A stretch of DNA of 64,000 nucleotides from Achromobacter seleniivolatilans (lineage in GTDB: Bacteria > Pseudomonadota > Gammaproteobacteria > Burkholderiales > Burkholderiaceae_B), in assembly GCF_030864005.1 (NCBI RefSeq), contig NZ_CP132976.1, positions 310,001-374,000 of the forward strand, read 5' to 3'. How positions within the stretch are numbered: the stretch's first letter is position 1; every line of letters begins with the position of its first letter. This document shows positions 8,270-18,653 of this stretch, in pieces. The notes beneath the pieces were generated by a model. The model was not told the DNA's origin, did not search any database, and worked only from the letters and a program-made list of their open reading frames with translations. The position numbers and the translations under genes were made by a program.

Positions 8270-9631
8270 ATGATCATGACAGCGACCATAGAATTTGGCG
8301 GCGACGGCGACAAGGGATTCACGACGTCGAACCGCTTTCAGGAAGTGAAAACGGCGGCGTATGAACACTTGCTGTCCCGTATCGAGGAATTGGGGGCGGA
8401 GTTTGGCCGCTGGGCACGTTCCGCGATCCAGGAATTCGTGGACATCGAAGTGGCCAGCTTTGTGCGTTTGCGCAGGGTGCCGATCAACGAAGGGGAAATG
8501 CGGCAAATTGCCGAAGCGCTGACGAAAGAACTGGCGGGCCTGGGACCGCTGGAAGATCTGCTGGCGGACCCGGCAGTGGAAGACATCCTGATCAACGGCT
8601 ACGACAATGTGTTTGTGTCGCGCCGGGGCGTACTGGCCCGCGAGACGCTCAGGTTCACGGACAACCAGCACGTGTTGCGCATCGTGCGCCGCATTCTTGC
8701 GCCCATCGGCCGCCGCCTGGACGAATCCAGCCCCATGGTGGACGCGCGTCTGCCGGACGGGGGGCGCTTGAACGTGGTGATCGAGCCGCTGGCCGTGGAC
8801 GGCCCGATGGTGTCGATCCGGAAGTTCCGCCAAGACCCGCTCAAGCCCGCCGACTTGCTGACTTTAGGCACGTTTGACGAAGAGATTTACCGCTTGCTGC
8901 ATGAGGCCGTGAAGAACCGTTGCAACGTGCTGGTATCGGGCGGAACCAGTTCGGGCAAGACATCTTTGCTGAACGCACTGGCGTTTTTCATCCCCGAGAC
9001 GGAACGCGTGGTTACGGTAGAGGACACCGCCGAACTGTCGCTAAATCACCCGCATGTGGTGCGGCTTGAATCGCGCCAGGGCGGCTTTGATGGGAGCGGC
9101 GCGGTCAGCATCCGTGAACTGATTCGCAACAGCTTGCGGATGCGGCCCGACCGGGTCGTGGTTGGCGAAGTGCGCGGCGCAGAAGTCATGGACATGCTGC
9201 AAGCCATGAACACTGGCCACGAAGGATCGATGGCCACTATTCACGCCAACTCCGCGCGCGAATGCCTGTACCGGATTGAGATGCTGGCGGGCTTTGCGGG
9301 ATTTCAAGGCAGCGAAGATAGCTTGCGCCGGCAGATCGCCAGCGCGCTGGACTTCATCGTGCAGATCGGCCGCCTGTCCAACGGCAAGCGGCGCGTGCTG
9401 TCAGTGACGGAAGTCACGGGCATGGGCGACAACGTCATTTCGACGCAGGAGCTTTACCGGCACGAAATCTTTACAACGCCCGATGGCGAGGAAAAAGACC
9501 GCTGGAAGTGGCTTGGCATCCATCCGCATACGCCCAAGTTGGCCAAGATGCGCAACGAGGCGCGCGACCAGGACAACTCGCCGGACGATCACGATGGCGG
9601 TGGCGGCGGATTCTGGAGCCGGAGGCGCTGA
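8270..9631 (+). CDS. tadA: Tad secretion ATPase TadA/CpaF
   Basis: Hexameric type II/IV secretion ATPase that powers Flp pilus assembly. It has 453 residues from ATG 8270; ATG 8276 is also possible, and an upstream TTG at 8216 inside tadZ is unlikely. The Walker [10 protein letters not shown] lies near residue 224. Downstream are the Asp box, the Walker B region around [19 protein letters not shown] and the His box ([13 protein letters not shown]), all intact. The stop overlaps the tadB start (TGATG). Confidence 0.95.
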   Translation: MIMTATIEFGGDGDKGFTTSNRFQEVKTAAYEHLLSRIEELGAEFGRWARSAIQEFVDIEVASFVRLRRVPINEGEMRQIAEALTKELAGLGPLEDLLADPAVEDILINGYDNVFVSRRGVLARETLRFTDNQHVLRIVRRILAPIGRRLDESSPMVDARLPDGGRLNVVIEPLAVDGPMVSIRKFRQDPLKPADLLTLGTFDEEIYRLLHEAVKNRCNVLVSGGTSSGKTSLLNALAFFIPETERVVTVEDTAELSLNHPHVVRLESRQGGFDGSGAVSIRELIRNSLRMRPDRVVVGEVRGAEVMDMLQAMNTGHEGSMATIHANSARECLYRIEMLAGFAGFQGSEDSLRRQIASALDFIVQIGRLSNGKRRVLSVTEVTGMGDNVISTQELYRHEIFTTPDGEEKDRWKWLGIHPHTPKLAKMRNEARDQDNSPDDHDGGGGGFWSRRR

Positions 9632-10554
9632 TGCAGGAAGCCCTGGTCCTGGCTGGCTTTGCCTTGGTGCTTACCGTCGGGGCGGTGCTGCTGTGGCGTC
9701 ATGCCAATAGCGGCGCCCGCCGCGCGGCGAGTTCGGCGTTCCTGGATAACCAGCTGAAACGTGGACGCGACACGGCCGCCGGCACGCCGTTTGCCGAAAA
9801 CGCGCGCGCCATGCGTAGCGGGTTCTCCAGCTGGGACCGGCTGCTGCTGTTGGCGGGCGTGCGCCAGAGCGTGGGGTTCTATTTCAAGATCGGCATGCCC
9901 GTTGTGGCTGGCGCAATACTGGCCTGGCTGTTCCTGGGGCCCTTGTCCGGCGCCGTGACATTCATCATGCTGGCCGTACTGGCGTATTTTTTGCTTTGGC
10001 TGCGTGCGGACAAACGCCAACGGCGCATGATCTCGCAACTGCCTGCATTTCTGGACAACATCGTTCGCCTGATCACGATCGGCAACAGCATGGGCGCGGC
10101 GTTCCAAACGGCTGCCGCGACCACCGATCAACCCCTGCTGGAAGTGGTCGAAGCTGCTGCCAGCCTGAGCCGGTCTGCCAAGGAGTTGGACGCGGCGCTG
10201 GTGCAGGTGTCCCGCCAATACGGTTTGAAAGAGCTGTATATGGTGGCTGCCGTGGTGTCGCTTGCCATGCGGTTTGGCGGGCGCAGTGACCAGGTGTTGG
10301 AACGCATGGCGGCGTTTATGCGCGACGTGGCGCAGGCCCGCAACGAATTGACGGCCAGTTCCGCCGAGGTCCGCCTGTCCGCATGGATTCTGGCCCTGCT
10401 GCCGGTGGGCATTGCGGGCTTCATCATCGTGGCGAACAACCAATTGTTTATGGGTTTGTGGGAGGACCCGCTGGGCTTCAAGATGCTGCTGACCGCAGTG
10501 TTCTTGCAGCTGGGCGGATGTTATTGGCTGTATCGCATGGCCAAGTCCATTTGA
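9631..10554 (+). CDS. tadB: Tad inner-membrane protein TadB
   Basis: Inner-membrane platform protein of the pilus machine, 307 residues, with a GspF-like domain. There is an N-terminal helix (VLAGFALVLTVGAVLLW), two central helices after residue 90, a cytoplasmic helical block (RQRRMISQLPAFLDNIVRLI, the typical T2SSF start) and C-terminal helices. It begins on the tadA stop (TGATG), which fixes the start and indicates translational coupling. It acts with TadC, encoded 11 bases downstream. Confidence 0.93.
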   Translation: MQEALVLAGFALVLTVGAVLLWRHANSGARRAASSAFLDNQLKRGRDTAAGTPFAENARAMRSGFSSWDRLLLLAGVRQSVGFYFKIGMPVVAGAILAWLFLGPLSGAVTFIMLAVLAYFLLWLRADKRQRRMISQLPAFLDNIVRLITIGNSMGAAFQTAAATTDQPLLEVVEAAASLSRSAKELDAALVQVSRQYGLKELYMVAAVVSLAMRFGGRSDQVLERMAAFMRDVAQARNELTASSAEVRLSAWILALLPVGIAGFIIVANNQLFMGLWEDPLGFKMLLTAVFLQLGGCYWLYRMAKSI

Positions 10555-10565
10555 AGGGCGCGCAG

Positions 10566-11561
10566 ATGGATCACTTTCTCTCCTGGAATGTCTCTACCGT
10601 ACTGGCCGTGGCGCTGATGCTGGTCGCCGCCGCGCTGCTGATCCTGGGACTCAGCATGACTCGGCGCCTGCGCGGGCAGGGCCGCAGCCGGCAGGTCGTC
10701 GATCAGGCGCTTGCCACACGTCAAAACCGCGGCGGGACGCCAGCCTTGGCGGAGGAGGGCGGGCAGGGCAGGCTTGCGGCCGCCGCGCGCGCAGCGGATT
10801 CGTTCGGCAAGCGTCTGAGCGAAGGGAAGCTGGCCGACACTTTGATGGCCGCAGAAGACCGCAAGCTGGTGGACATGGCGGGCTACGCCAATCCCACGAC
10901 GGCACGCGCCCGATTTGTCGTCGTCCGTTTTGGCCTGGCGGTTTTATTTCCCATCGCGGCCATTGCGCTGGATTTGCACAGGAATCTGATTGCTTCGCCA
11001 TTGGGCGTGTTCGTTGCCGCCTTTCTGGGCTTTGCGATTGGCTACATGCTGCCCAAGTGGTTTGTCCGGCGGCGTGTGAAGCGCCGCCAGCGCTTGGCGG
11101 CCGATGAGCTGCCGTTGTTGATTGACCTGCTGCGCCTGCTGCAAGGCGTGGGTTTGTCCATCGACCAAAGCATGCAGGTGCTGATCAAAGAGTTTGCCCA
11201 AGTGCTGCCCGTGCTGTCGCACGAACTGCGGCTGGCCTCTGAACTGTACGTGCGCGGCCGTACCCGCGAGCAATCGCTGGCCCGGTTGGCTGCTGGTTTC
11301 GATAACGATGACCTGTCCGCCATCTGCCGCTTGATCGCACAAGTGGATCAGCATGGCGGCGCCGTGCAAGAGCCTTTGAACCGTTTTGGAGAACGCCTGC
11401 GCGACAAGCGCCGGTTGGAATTGAAGGAGAAGGTTGGAAAGACCACGGTGAAGATGACGGGAGTCATGATCGTGACGTTGTTGCCTGCTCTGTTGATCGT
11501 TACGGGCGGAGCAGGTTTTATCGCGGTGTTGCGCGGTTTGTCGCGTATGGGGGGCATGTGA
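10566..11561 (+). CDS. tadC: Tad inner-membrane protein TadC
   Basis: Second GspF-like platform protein, 331 residues. One N-terminal helix (VLAVALMLVAAALLILGL) is followed by a basic linker, a helix pair around residues 115-165, the T2SSF block (RRQRLAADELPLLIDLLRLL) and two C-terminal hydrophobic stretches ending in GGAGFIAVLRGLSRMGGM. ATG 10566 is preceded by GAAGGGCG. The stop overlaps the next start by one base. Confidence 0.93.
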   Translation: MDHFLSWNVSTVLAVALMLVAAALLILGLSMTRRLRGQGRSRQVVDQALATRQNRGGTPALAEEGGQGRLAAAARAADSFGKRLSEGKLADTLMAAEDRKLVDMAGYANPTTARARFVVVRFGLAVLFPIAAIALDLHRNLIASPLGVFVAAFLGFAIGYMLPKWFVRRRVKRRQRLAADELPLLIDLLRLLQGVGLSIDQSMQVLIKEFAQVLPVLSHELRLASELYVRGRTREQSLARLAAGFDNDDLSAICRLIAQVDQHGGAVQEPLNRFGERLRDKRRLELKEKVGKTTVKMTGVMIVTLLPALLIVTGGAGFIAVLRGLSRMGGM

Positions 11562-12442
11562 TGGCTGGCGGTATTGGAAGTTCGCAACGCGCCTGGCGCT
11601 GGACCCTGATGGCCGCTGCCGTCGTGGGCGCTGCAGGGTTGGCCGGATGCAAGAGCAACAGCGCGGAATCCGCCTGGCAGGTAATTCAGCAGCAACAGCA
11701 AGAGCAGGCGCTGGCACGGCAGAAAGAGGAAGACGCCGATAGCAAGCGCCGGCCCAAAGAGCCGGAGCTGATGCTGTCCATGATTGCCGAAGCGCAGCGC
11801 CAGGAACGCTATTTCGCGTCGCTGGCGTACATCGAGGCTTACCAGCAGAAGTACGGCAATGATGCGCGGGTAGCGGTGCTGCGGGCGGAAGCGCTGCGGC
11901 AGACTGGGCAGACCGTCATGAGTGAGCAGGCGTATCGCGCGCTGCTCGGAACCGATCAGGCCGCCGACGGCTGGCATGGTCTGGGTCTGATCGCAGGCGC
12001 GCGTGGCCAGTTCGATCAGGCGGCTGACGATTTTGCGCGTGCGGCCAAGCTGTCTCCGATGGACCCTCGCATTCTGGGTGACTTGGGTTATGCGCGGCTG
12101 CGTGCCGGCGATCCTGCGGGCGCCCGGGTGCCGCTGGGGCAGGCGGCTGAACTGGCGCCTGATAACGGCAAGGTGCTGGCCAATCTTGCCGTGTTGTTGC
12201 TGGTGCAAGGCGAACCCGCGCGCGCCCAACGGCTGATGGAGCAGGCGCAGATGACCGACGAAGCGCGCAGCCAAGTGCTGCGTATGGCCACTGAAATCCG
12301 TAATCAACGGCCCCCGGCGGCGGCGTCTGTGCCGGTTGTGGCCGACCAGCCCGTTACGCGGGTATCTACCGGAGGCGGAGCCGTTGTGCCCGTGATGAGC
12401 CCGTTGATGGACGGCCTGAGCAACGGACCCATCGTGCGCTAA
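11561..12442 (+). CDS. tadD: TadD-like TPR lipoprotein
   Basis: Likely pilotin or assembly lipoprotein of the Tad system, 293 residues. The signal sequence ends in the lipobox LAGC (Cys near residue 30). A Gln/Glu-rich coiled segment (VIQQQQQEQALARQKEEDA) follows, then about four tetratricopeptide repeats (residues about 70-220, for example DGWHGLGLIAGARGQFDQAA and KVLANLAVLLLVQGEPARAQ). The end is proline-rich and low-complexity. ATG 11561 shares its A with the tadC stop; GTG 11558 is an alternative. Confidence 0.9.
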   Translation: MAGGIGSSQRAWRWTLMAAAVVGAAGLAGCKSNSAESAWQVIQQQQQEQALARQKEEDADSKRRPKEPELMLSMIAEAQRQERYFASLAYIEAYQQKYGNDARVAVLRAEALRQTGQTVMSEQAYRALLGTDQAADGWHGLGLIAGARGQFDQAADDFARAAKLSPMDPRILGDLGYARLRAGDPAGARVPLGQAAELAPDNGKVLANLAVLLLVQGEPARAQRLMEQAQMTDEARSQVLRMATEIRNQRPPAAASVPVVADQPVTRVSTGGGAVVPVMSPLMDGLSNGPIVR

Positions 12443-12464
12443 CCCTGAAACCAGGAAGATAACC

Positions 12465-12866
12465 ATGTCTTTTTCCCGCAATCTTGGTTCATTCACCGTG
12501 GGCGTGGCGCTGTTGGCTTTGGCGCCGTTGTCTTGCCTGGCGCAATCGAATGCGCCCTTGACGAGCGAAGCGCCTGCGCCTGTGCCGACAGCGCAGATGC
12601 CTGACCGGCCCGTGGTGCAGCAAGTGCAGACGCCGATGCCGCAACCCGCGGCGCCCGCTGCCGCTGCCGCGCCAGAACCCCAGGAAGCTTTTGGGGATGT
12701 GACACGCGGTTTGCTGGCGGCTCAAGCGGATGGGCGCCGGGCAGGCGCAGCGCTGCCGGTATTGGGCCCCGTGTCGACGGCGGCGTGGAACCGCTATCTG
12801 GAGAGTTTCTCGCATCCCATTCCTGAGTGGTTTCAAAAACGAGTGGACACCAAGAACACCAATTAA
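12465..12866 (+). CDS. DUF3613-family secreted protein of the Tad locus
   Basis: 133 residues: signal peptide (MSFSRNLGSFTVGVALLALA to SCLAQ), a Pro/Ala/Gln-rich linker, and a compact C-terminal block with FGDVTRGLLAAQADGRRAG, LPVLGPVSTAAWNRYLESF and HPIPEWF. That block matches what I know of DUF3613, a small periplasmic family found with tad genes in Burkholderiales. The function is unknown. The position between tadD and the tadG-like gene suggests a pilus accessory role. Confidence 0.75.
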   Translation: MSFSRNLGSFTVGVALLALAPLSCLAQSNAPLTSEAPAPVPTAQMPDRPVVQQVQTPMPQPAAPAAAAAPEPQEAFGDVTRGLLAAQADGRRAGAALPVLGPVSTAAWNRYLESFSHPIPEWFQKRVDTKNTN

Positions 12867-12917
12867 AGCTTTGGCGCCTGCCATCATCACGCTGCATTCA
12901 TACGGGGTTGCAACACC

Positions 12918-15014
12918 ATGCCAACCATCCCTTTGCGTCGTGTTTCCCCGCTGCGCCAGCGCGGCAGCATGACCGTGGCCGTCGTGTTTGCGGTGCTGGT
13001 GGGCGTTGTGCTTCTGGGCGTCGCGCAACTGGGCTATGGCTATTACATGAAGCGCGAGATGCAGAAGGCAGCGGACCTGGCCGCCTTGTCGGCGGTTCAG
13101 GTGCTGGGCATGGGATCTGCCGCGGATTGCACGCGGGCCGCCACCGCCGGCAAAGCGTCGGCGCTGGCGAATGTGCCGAATATTTTCGACACTTTCACCG
13201 CTGCGGATTTCACGGTGGAATGCAAGGTGTGGGATTCAAGCCGTGCCGATGCGAGCGGCATGCATGTGTTTGATCCCACTAGCGGCCAACCGCTAAATGC
13301 AGTGCGGCTGACGATACGCAAGACGCTGGCCAGCATGTTCGGCAGTCTGGGCATGAGCACCAAGGTGTCGGTCAGCGCGGTGGCAACGAATACCCAGCCG
13401 GTTGCGGCATTCATGGTGGGATCTCGCTTGCTGCGCTTGCAGCGAGGCGGTTTGCTGTCGCAGCTGCTGTCCACAGTGGGCGCGACGCCCGCGCAATTGG
13501 ACGTACTGGATGCCGCGGGCCTTGCCAGCGTCAACATCACGCCATCGGGCTTGCTGAAGGCGCTGGGCTTACCCCTGTCGGTCGCTACAGGCGTGGGCAC
13601 GCCCGCTGAATTGGCGGCGGTCAATAACCTGACTCTGGGCCAGCTGCTGCAAGCAACGCTGACCGTCGTCAATCAAAGCGGCACGGCAGGCGCCAGTGTG
13701 GGCTTGATCAACAACGCCATCAACACGGTGCTGGCCGTGATGCCGCTGAATTTGCCGGTCAAGCTGTTCGGCAATGGCGGGGTGCTGAATCTGTCGGTGG
13801 TGGGCGGCGACGCCACGGGCGCCTTGCAGGCGAATCTGAACGCGCTCAATTTGCTTGAAACCGCGCTGGTCGTGGCCAATGGCCAGAACCTGATCAACCT
13901 GGGGCTGAGTGTGCCGCTTTTGGGTATTGATGCGAAAGTGCGCATTGTGGAGCCGCCTACGCTCGCAGTCGGTGGCATCGGCACACAAGCCACCAGTGCC
14001 GGCATCCGCGTATACCTGCGGGTGAATACCAGCAATATTCCGCTGGTGGGACCGTTGCTGGCAAATACGCTAGGCACGAAAGTGGACTTGCCCATCATCA
14101 TCGACGTGGCGCAATCGACCGGCACGCTGACAAACCTTTGCCAAGCGCCGTTGACACAGTCCCAAGCCACCATCGCGGTCACATCGTCTGTCGCGAATAT
14201 CTGCCTGGGGCGCTTTCCAGGCATGACGTCCGCTACCGATATCAACAGCGCGCACTTCGTGTCCTTGACCAACAGCTGCCAGGTCAGTTCCTTTGCCTCC
14301 ATCCAGCGTCATCAAGTGATAAATGTGCTGGGCATTCTGCCGTTGACCGCCAAGGTCACACTGCCCATTTTCAATTCGACGGCCCCCGTGTCGGTGACTT
14401 TGACAGAGCCGCCGGGTACGCCGTCCACCGCGACAGTTACCGCCACATCCGTCAACCTGGGCGCGCTGGCATCCAATCTGTCGGACGCGCTTATCGGCGG
14501 GATATTGGGCGATCTTTTCAACACCGGCACGCCGCTGACCCCAGCAGAGCGCACGTCTCTGGCGACGACGCTGGTGGGCGGAGTCGGTTCCAATCCTGGC
14601 AAGTCGATCACGCAGGTGTTCAATGATATGCAGTGGTCAACCACCGCGCTGAATCAACTGAGTTCAAGATTGACGACAGGTGGTTTGACTGGCGTGTTGG
14701 GCGGCACCTTGCAGCTGGTGGGGAATATTCTGACGTCGCTGTTGCTTGCCCCGGTCAATGATCTGGTCTGCACGCTGGCGATCGTGCCCGATTCGATCCG
14801 GCAGTGCCGGGTCGGGTCGGTGGCGTCCATGGCTCTGAACGGCAGTTCCCAAGTGGGCGGCGTGCTGTCCATTGTGGTGAACCTGCTGCAACCCTTGCTG
14901 GGCATGTTGTCGACCATGCTGCAACAGCTGCTGGACCTGCTTGGCCTGAGTGTGGGCCAAACCGATGTGTCGCTGCTGTCGGTCGATTGCGGCCAGCCCC
15001 GTTTGGTGTATTGA
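12918..15014 (+). CDS. tadG: Large TadG-like pilus-associated protein
   Basis: 698 residues. The N-terminus [20 protein letters not shown] followed by [20 protein letters not shown] is the TadG/TadE-like helix and post-helix motif, so the protein is anchored in the inner membrane with a big periplasmic or surface part. The rest is rich in Leu, Val, Thr, Asn and Gly and is strikingly hydrophobic, with repeated LG/LL words and only about seven cysteines. No von Willebrand MIDAS motif (DxSxS), seen in many TadG proteins, is evident. It may be a minor pilin or adhesin. Confidence 0.8.
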   Translation: MPTIPLRRVSPLRQRGSMTVAVVFAVLVGVVLLGVAQLGYGYYMKREMQKAADLAALSAVQVLGMGSAADCTRAATAGKASALANVPNIFDTFTAADFTVECKVWDSSRADASGMHVFDPTSGQPLNAVRLTIRKTLASMFGSLGMSTKVSVSAVATNTQPVAAFMVGSRLLRLQRGGLLSQLLSTVGATPAQLDVLDAAGLASVNITPSGLLKALGLPLSVATGVGTPAELAAVNNLTLGQLLQATLTVVNQSGTAGASVGLINNAINTVLAVMPLNLPVKLFGNGGVLNLSVVGGDATGALQANLNALNLLETALVVANGQNLINLGLSVPLLGIDAKVRIVEPPTLAVGGIGTQATSAGIRVYLRVNTSNIPLVGPLLANTLGTKVDLPIIIDVAQSTGTLTNLCQAPLTQSQATIAVTSSVANICLGRFPGMTSATDINSAHFVSLTNSCQVSSFASIQRHQVINVLGILPLTAKVTLPIFNSTAPVSVTLTEPPGTPSTATVTATSVNLGALASNLSDALIGGILGDLFNTGTPLTPAERTSLATTLVGGVGSNPGKSITQVFNDMQWSTTALNQLSSRLTTGGLTGVLGGTLQLVGNILTSLLLAPVNDLVCTLAIVPDSIRQCRVGSVASMALNGSSQVGGVLSIVVNLLQPLLGMLSTMLQQLLDLLGLSVGQTDVSLLSVDCGQPRLVY

Positions 15015-15063
15015 TGATGAAGCCACTAACTCCCGTTTTCCGCTCGGCGGCAAGGTGTGCGCG

Positions 15064-16476
15064 ATGACGCATAAATTTGCTCGTGATGAATTCGATATCT
15101 ACGTCTGGGAAGGGACTTCCGACATCGCCAGCCGCGCGGAGCGCTGCCTGACGGGCATGGACGTGTCGCTGGTGCGCGCGGATGCCGGCACGGCTTTTCC
15201 GCCGCCCCGGGATGCTTCACGGCCGGCGGTGGCGCTGGTGTCGGTGTCGGTGATGGGCGACAACCGTTTTAGCGGTTATGACTGGCTGGCCGCACAAGGG
15301 ATGCCGGTTATCTGGGTTGCAGCGGAATCGCGGGGCCGTGATTCACGTTATTACCCGCCCGATTACTCCTATACCTTGCCGTTGTCGTTCACGACGGCAG
15401 ACTTGCGCAAGTTGCTGTTTGAATTGTTGGGAACGCTGGACCAGTTCAATCGCACGGCGCCCAAGCGCGAGCAGCCGCTGATTGCCGTGTCGGAACCCAT
15501 GCAAGCGTTGCTGGCCGAGGCGGATCTGTTCGCGGATTGCCGCAGCAACGCGCTGATTCATGGCGAGACGGGCGTGGGCAAGGAACGCATAGCACGCCTG
15601 CTGCACGATCGCGCCGCGTGGTCTGACGGACCGTTCGTGGCGGTCAACTGCGGCGCGATTCCAGAGGGCTTGTTCGAAGCTCACTTCTTTGGCCATGCGA
15701 AGGGCGCGTTTACCGGAGCGGTGGGCGCGCACAAGGGCTACTTTGAGCAGGCCAATGGCGGCACGCTGTTCCTGGATGAAATCGGCGATTTGCCGCTGTA
15801 CCAGCAGGTCAAACTGCTGCGGGTATTGGAACAGAGCTCGGTAACGCGGCTGGGTTCCACGGCGGAGGTGCCCGTGGACTTCCGTTTGGTCGCCGCCACC
15901 AACAAGGACTTGCGCGTGCTGGTAGGTCAGGATGAGTTCCGGGCAGACCTCTATTACCGGCTGGCCGTTATTGAGTTGCGCATTCCGAATCTGGAGCAAC
16001 GCGGGCCTGAAGAGAAAATTGCCATCTTTCGCGCATTGTTGGAGCGGTTGGGCGGCGAAGGCGAGCCGCCAGCGTGGTTGTTGGAGCGAGTGGGGCGCAC
16101 GCGATATGCGGGTAATGTCCGCGAATTGTCCAATGTGGCCGAACGCGTTGCCATCATGCGCCGGCAGTTCAAGGGCTGGGACCAGGCGCGCATTGAACGC
16201 ATTTTTGATCAGATGATGGAACCGCTACAGGCCACGGGCGCGCTAAGTGGCGCCAGCGCCCAGTGCGAGCCGCCCGTATTCACGGATGCGGAGCGCGCCG
16301 AACGGTCCCGTATCCTGGCCGCGCTTGATGTCAATGGCTGGCGCCGCCAGGACACGGCCAATACTTTGGGCATCAGCCGCAAAGTGCTGTGGGAAAAAAT
16401 GCGCAAACTGCATCTGGGGGGCGGGCAAGGTGAAAACGGCGGAAATGATTTTCGGGACATTCTGATCGTGCAATAG
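15064..16476 (+). CDS. Sigma-54 activator with degenerate receiver domain
   Basis: 470-residue bacterial enhancer-binding protein. Residues 1-120 have a receiver-like fold, but the segment where the phosphorylated Asp should lie reads [11 protein letters not shown], so phosphorylation is doubtful. The AAA+ domain is complete: Walker A GETGVGKE near 167, GAFTGA (sigma-54 contact) near 213, Walker [12 protein letters not shown], and the R-finger region [10 protein letters not shown]. The C-terminus is a Fis-type helix-turn-helix ([19 protein letters not shown]). ATG 15064 is used; upstream in-frame starts lie inside tadG. Its place at the end of the tad genes suggests it controls them. Confidence 0.88.
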   Translation: MTHKFARDEFDIYVWEGTSDIASRAERCLTGMDVSLVRADAGTAFPPPRDASRPAVALVSVSVMGDNRFSGYDWLAAQGMPVIWVAAESRGRDSRYYPPDYSYTLPLSFTTADLRKLLFELLGTLDQFNRTAPKREQPLIAVSEPMQALLAEADLFADCRSNALIHGETGVGKERIARLLHDRAAWSDGPFVAVNCGAIPEGLFEAHFFGHAKGAFTGAVGAHKGYFEQANGGTLFLDEIGDLPLYQQVKLLRVLEQSSVTRLGSTAEVPVDFRLVAATNKDLRVLVGQDEFRADLYYRLAVIELRIPNLEQRGPEEKIAIFRALLERLGGEGEPPAWLLERVGRTRYAGNVRELSNVAERVAIMRRQFKGWDQARIERIFDQMMEPLQATGALSGASAQCEPPVFTDAERAERSRILAALDVNGWRRQDTANTLGISRKVLWEKMRKLHLGGGQGENGGNDFRDILIVQ

Positions 16477-16582
16477 GGAAAGCCCCGTAGGGGGCGACAA
16501 AAAACCCTGCGGCGAATGTAAGTGCGTCAGCCGTGGGCGAAATAAATTGCTATAGTTCCGCAACGATTTTTTTGGGGAAGGC

Positions 16583-17290
16583 ATGAACGTCCAATTTATC
16601 CGTGCCGCCGTTCGCATGGCATTGTTAAGCTCGGCTTTGTCCGGCTTGGCGGCATGCGCCAGCGCTCAATCCGAAGCGCCTCGGCCCACGGTTAAGCAGG
16701 TCGAGGACACGCAGGCGGCTTCAACACCCGTCACCCCGCCCGCTGCGCCCGCAGCAGCTGCGCGGCCGTCGTCCACCGTGTCGGAATTGCAGAGCCTGAT
16801 TCAGAACCGCCAAGTGTCGGAACTGCGTACGGCCTATAACGGCACGTATGGCGCCAGCCTGCTGTTCAAGCCGGATGACCTGACCTACTACGTCGCGCTG
16901 TTCCAGCAGAAAGACTTCTGGCGCGTGCTGAAGACTACGTCGGACAAGCAGGCAGAGGCAACGTACCGCGCTTTCACCGCGCAGTCCGCCGAACTCGCCG
17001 AAGTAGACATCAAGCGCATCAAGCTCCAAGCAGAATATGCGCATGCCGAAAAGCTGCTGGCAAGCCGAAGCGCTGAACTGAGCACGTTGCAAGCCGACCG
17101 TACGCTGCGGATGCAGCAGGAAGAGCAAGTTGCGGCGCGCCAGGAACAATCGCGCCAAGAAGCCACGGCTTTGGCCGATCAGCAAAAGGATGTGCGCCAG
17201 CAACTGCGTGATCTGCAACGCCAGATCGACGCCTTGCAGGCGCAGCAGGCGCAAGTGCAAACCAACGCCCCGCCGCCCAAGCGCAAGTAA
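16583..17290 (+). CDS. DUF2968-family lipoprotein
   Basis: 235 residues. A signal sequence ends in a lipobox (SGLAACAS), followed by a Pro/Ala linker. The conserved block SELRTAYNGTYGASLLF with YYVALFQQKDFWRVLKTT matches DUF2968 as I remember it. From about residue 130 to 225 the protein is a long Gln/Glu/Arg-rich coiled coil. It is a periplasmic envelope protein of unknown function. A TATAGT -10-like word lies at 16551-16556, and a rho-independent terminator follows the stop. Confidence 0.75.
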   Translation: MNVQFIRAAVRMALLSSALSGLAACASAQSEAPRPTVKQVEDTQAASTPVTPPAAPAAAARPSSTVSELQSLIQNRQVSELRTAYNGTYGASLLFKPDDLTYYVALFQQKDFWRVLKTTSDKQAEATYRAFTAQSAELAEVDIKRIKLQAEYAHAEKLLASRSAELSTLQADRTLRMQQEEQVAARQEQSRQEATALADQQKDVRQQLRDLQRQIDALQAQQAQVQTNAPPPKRK

Positions 17291-17309
17291 TCTGCGCCAA
17301 ACCGGTATA

Positions 17310-17331
17310 GCGGGCCTTCGGGCCCGCTTTT
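17310..17331 (+). terminator. Rho-independent terminator after the DUF2968 gene
   Basis: Stem GCGGGCC / GGCCCGC closed by a TTCG tetraloop and followed by TTTT. It starts 19 bases after the stop codon. Confidence 0.9.
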
Positions 17332-17394
17332 ACTTGGGGCGGACTGAAAACTCCCCAGCAGCGCCCGGGCATTCCGCTAGTGCCGGGCGGATTC

Positions 17395-17424
17395 TTGTAT
17401 TCTGTCCGCTAGACCCCATATAGT
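17395..17424 (+). promoter_or_regulatory. Sigma-70-type promoter very close to the DUF1178 start
   Basis: TTGTAT (17395-17400), an 18-base spacer, then TATAGT (17419-17424). The -10 ends four bases before the ATG at 17429, so transcription would begin at or next to the start codon and the mRNA would be leaderless or nearly so. An imperfect GC-rich hairpin at about 17362-17390 lies just upstream. Confidence 0.5.
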
Positions 17425-17428
17425 TGCC

Positions 17429-17887
17429 ATGGCACTCAAAGTTTTCGACCTGCAGTGTGATCACAGCCACATTTTTGAAGGCTGGTTTGGTTCGCACGAA
17501 GACTATGACGCGCAACAGGCGCGTGGCTTGGTCACGTGCCCCGTTTGCGGCTCGGCCAGTATTACCAAACGCCTGTCCGCGCCACGTCTGAATGTGTCCC
17601 ACCTGCATGCGCCAGCGCAGGCGCCTGCCGTGCCGGCAGGCGCGTCCGACGCCGACAAGATGGCGGCATTGCAATCCGTGGTCATGCGTCAGGTGCGGGC
17701 GTTGTTGCGCAACACAGAAAACGTCGGCCCGCGTTTTGCGGAAGAAGCCCGCCGCATCCACGAAGGTGAAGCCGACGAACGCCCGATTCGCGGCACCGCC
17801 ACCCCTGAAGAGCGGGAATCCCTGTCCGAGGACGGTATAGATGTCATGGCCGTACCAGACTTTCTGGACGACGACCGCCTGCAGTAG
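17429..17887 (+). CDS. DUF1178-family protein
   Basis: 152 residues. The N-terminus MALKVFDLQCDHSHIFEGWF and the cysteine pair in LVTCPVCGSASITKRLSAP fit a small metal-binding, FmdB-like N-terminal domain of the DUF1178 family. An Ala/Pro linker and a helical C-terminal half with EEARRIHEGEADERPIRGTA follow. The family is widespread and uncharacterised. It converges with efp across a shared terminator. Confidence 0.85.
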   Translation: MALKVFDLQCDHSHIFEGWFGSHEDYDAQQARGLVTCPVCGSASITKRLSAPRLNVSHLHAPAQAPAVPAGASDADKMAALQSVVMRQVRALLRNTENVGPRFAEEARRIHEGEADERPIRGTATPEERESLSEDGIDVMAVPDFLDDDRLQ

Positions 17888-17895
17888 GCGGCAAT

Positions 17896-17927
17896 AAAAA
17901 AGCCAGACCCGTAGGTCTGGCTTTTTT
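17896..17927. terminator. Bidirectional terminator between the DUF1178 gene and efp
   Basis: Perfect 9-bp stem AGCCAGACC / GGTCTGGCT with a CGTA loop, flanked by an A-run on the left and a T-run on the right, so it works for both converging genes. Confidence 0.92.
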
Positions 17928-17942
17928 CTACCTGCTGCCGGA

Positions 17943-18503
17943 TTAGTTATTAACGCGGCTGCGGTATTCGTTCGTGCGGGTGTCGATTTCGATCTTGTCG
18001 CCGATGGCGCAGAACAGCGGCACGTTCAATTCGTAGCCGGTGTTGATCTTGGCCGGCTTCGTTACCTTGCCCGACGTATCGCCGCGCACGGCGGGTTCGG
18101 TGTAGGTGATTTCGCGAACGATCGTGGTGGGCAGTTCAACCGAGATGGCGCGGCCGTCGTAGAAGACCACTTCCACGGGCATCGCTTCTTCCAGATAGTT
18201 CAGAGCGTCGCCCATGCTTTCGGCTTCGATTTCGAACTGGTTGTACTCTTCGTCCATGAAGACGTACATCGGGTCGCCGAAGTAGGAGTAGGTGCACTCC
18301 TTGCGATCCAATTGAACGACTTCGAACTTTTCGTCAGCCTTGTAGACCGATTCGCTGGCCGAGGCGGTCAACAGGTTCTTGAACTTCAGCTTTACAACAG
18401 CAGCGTTGCGGCCAGACTTGTTGTATTCGGCCTTCTGGACCACGAGGGGATCCTTGCCGACCATGACCACGTTGCCGACTCGCAATTCCTGAGCGGTTTT
18501 CAT
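17943..18503 (-). CDS. efp: Elongation factor P (Arg32 type)
   Basis: Relieves ribosome stalling at polyproline stretches. It has 185 residues, the normal length, from ATG 18503 ([12 protein letters not shown]). The frame extends 11 codons further up, but those residues are not family-like. The modified loop reads YNKSGRNAA and places Arg at position 32 rather than the lysine used by EpmA/B systems, so this EF-P should be rhamnosylated by EarP, whose gene lies 150 bases upstream on the same strand. Confidence 0.97.
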   Translation of the reverse strand: MKTAQELRVGNVVMVGKDPLVVQKAEYNKSGRNAAVVKLKFKNLLTASASESVYKADEKFEVVQLDRKECTYSYFGDPMYVFMDEEYNQFEIEAESMGDALNYLEEAMPVEVVFYDGRAISVELPTTIVREITYTEPAVRGDTSGKVTKPAKINTGYELNVPLFCAIGDKIEIDTRTNEYRSRVNN

Positions 18504-18653
18504 CGATAAAACTCCGGGGGTGATAGGTGCACTCACCGTGCTTGCAAAAAGCCGCCGTCACAAAAACTGGCAGAAAACGCACCTTTTGCACACCCCGGGA
18601 GGCGTCATTTTGAGGCCCGACTACGTTCAGGGCGACTCAGAAAACTCTCTATT

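Noticed and set aside
16484..16500. GCCCC/GGGGC hairpin after the sigma-54 activator gene
   Set aside because: Short stem without a T-run on the plus strand; not convincing as a terminator.
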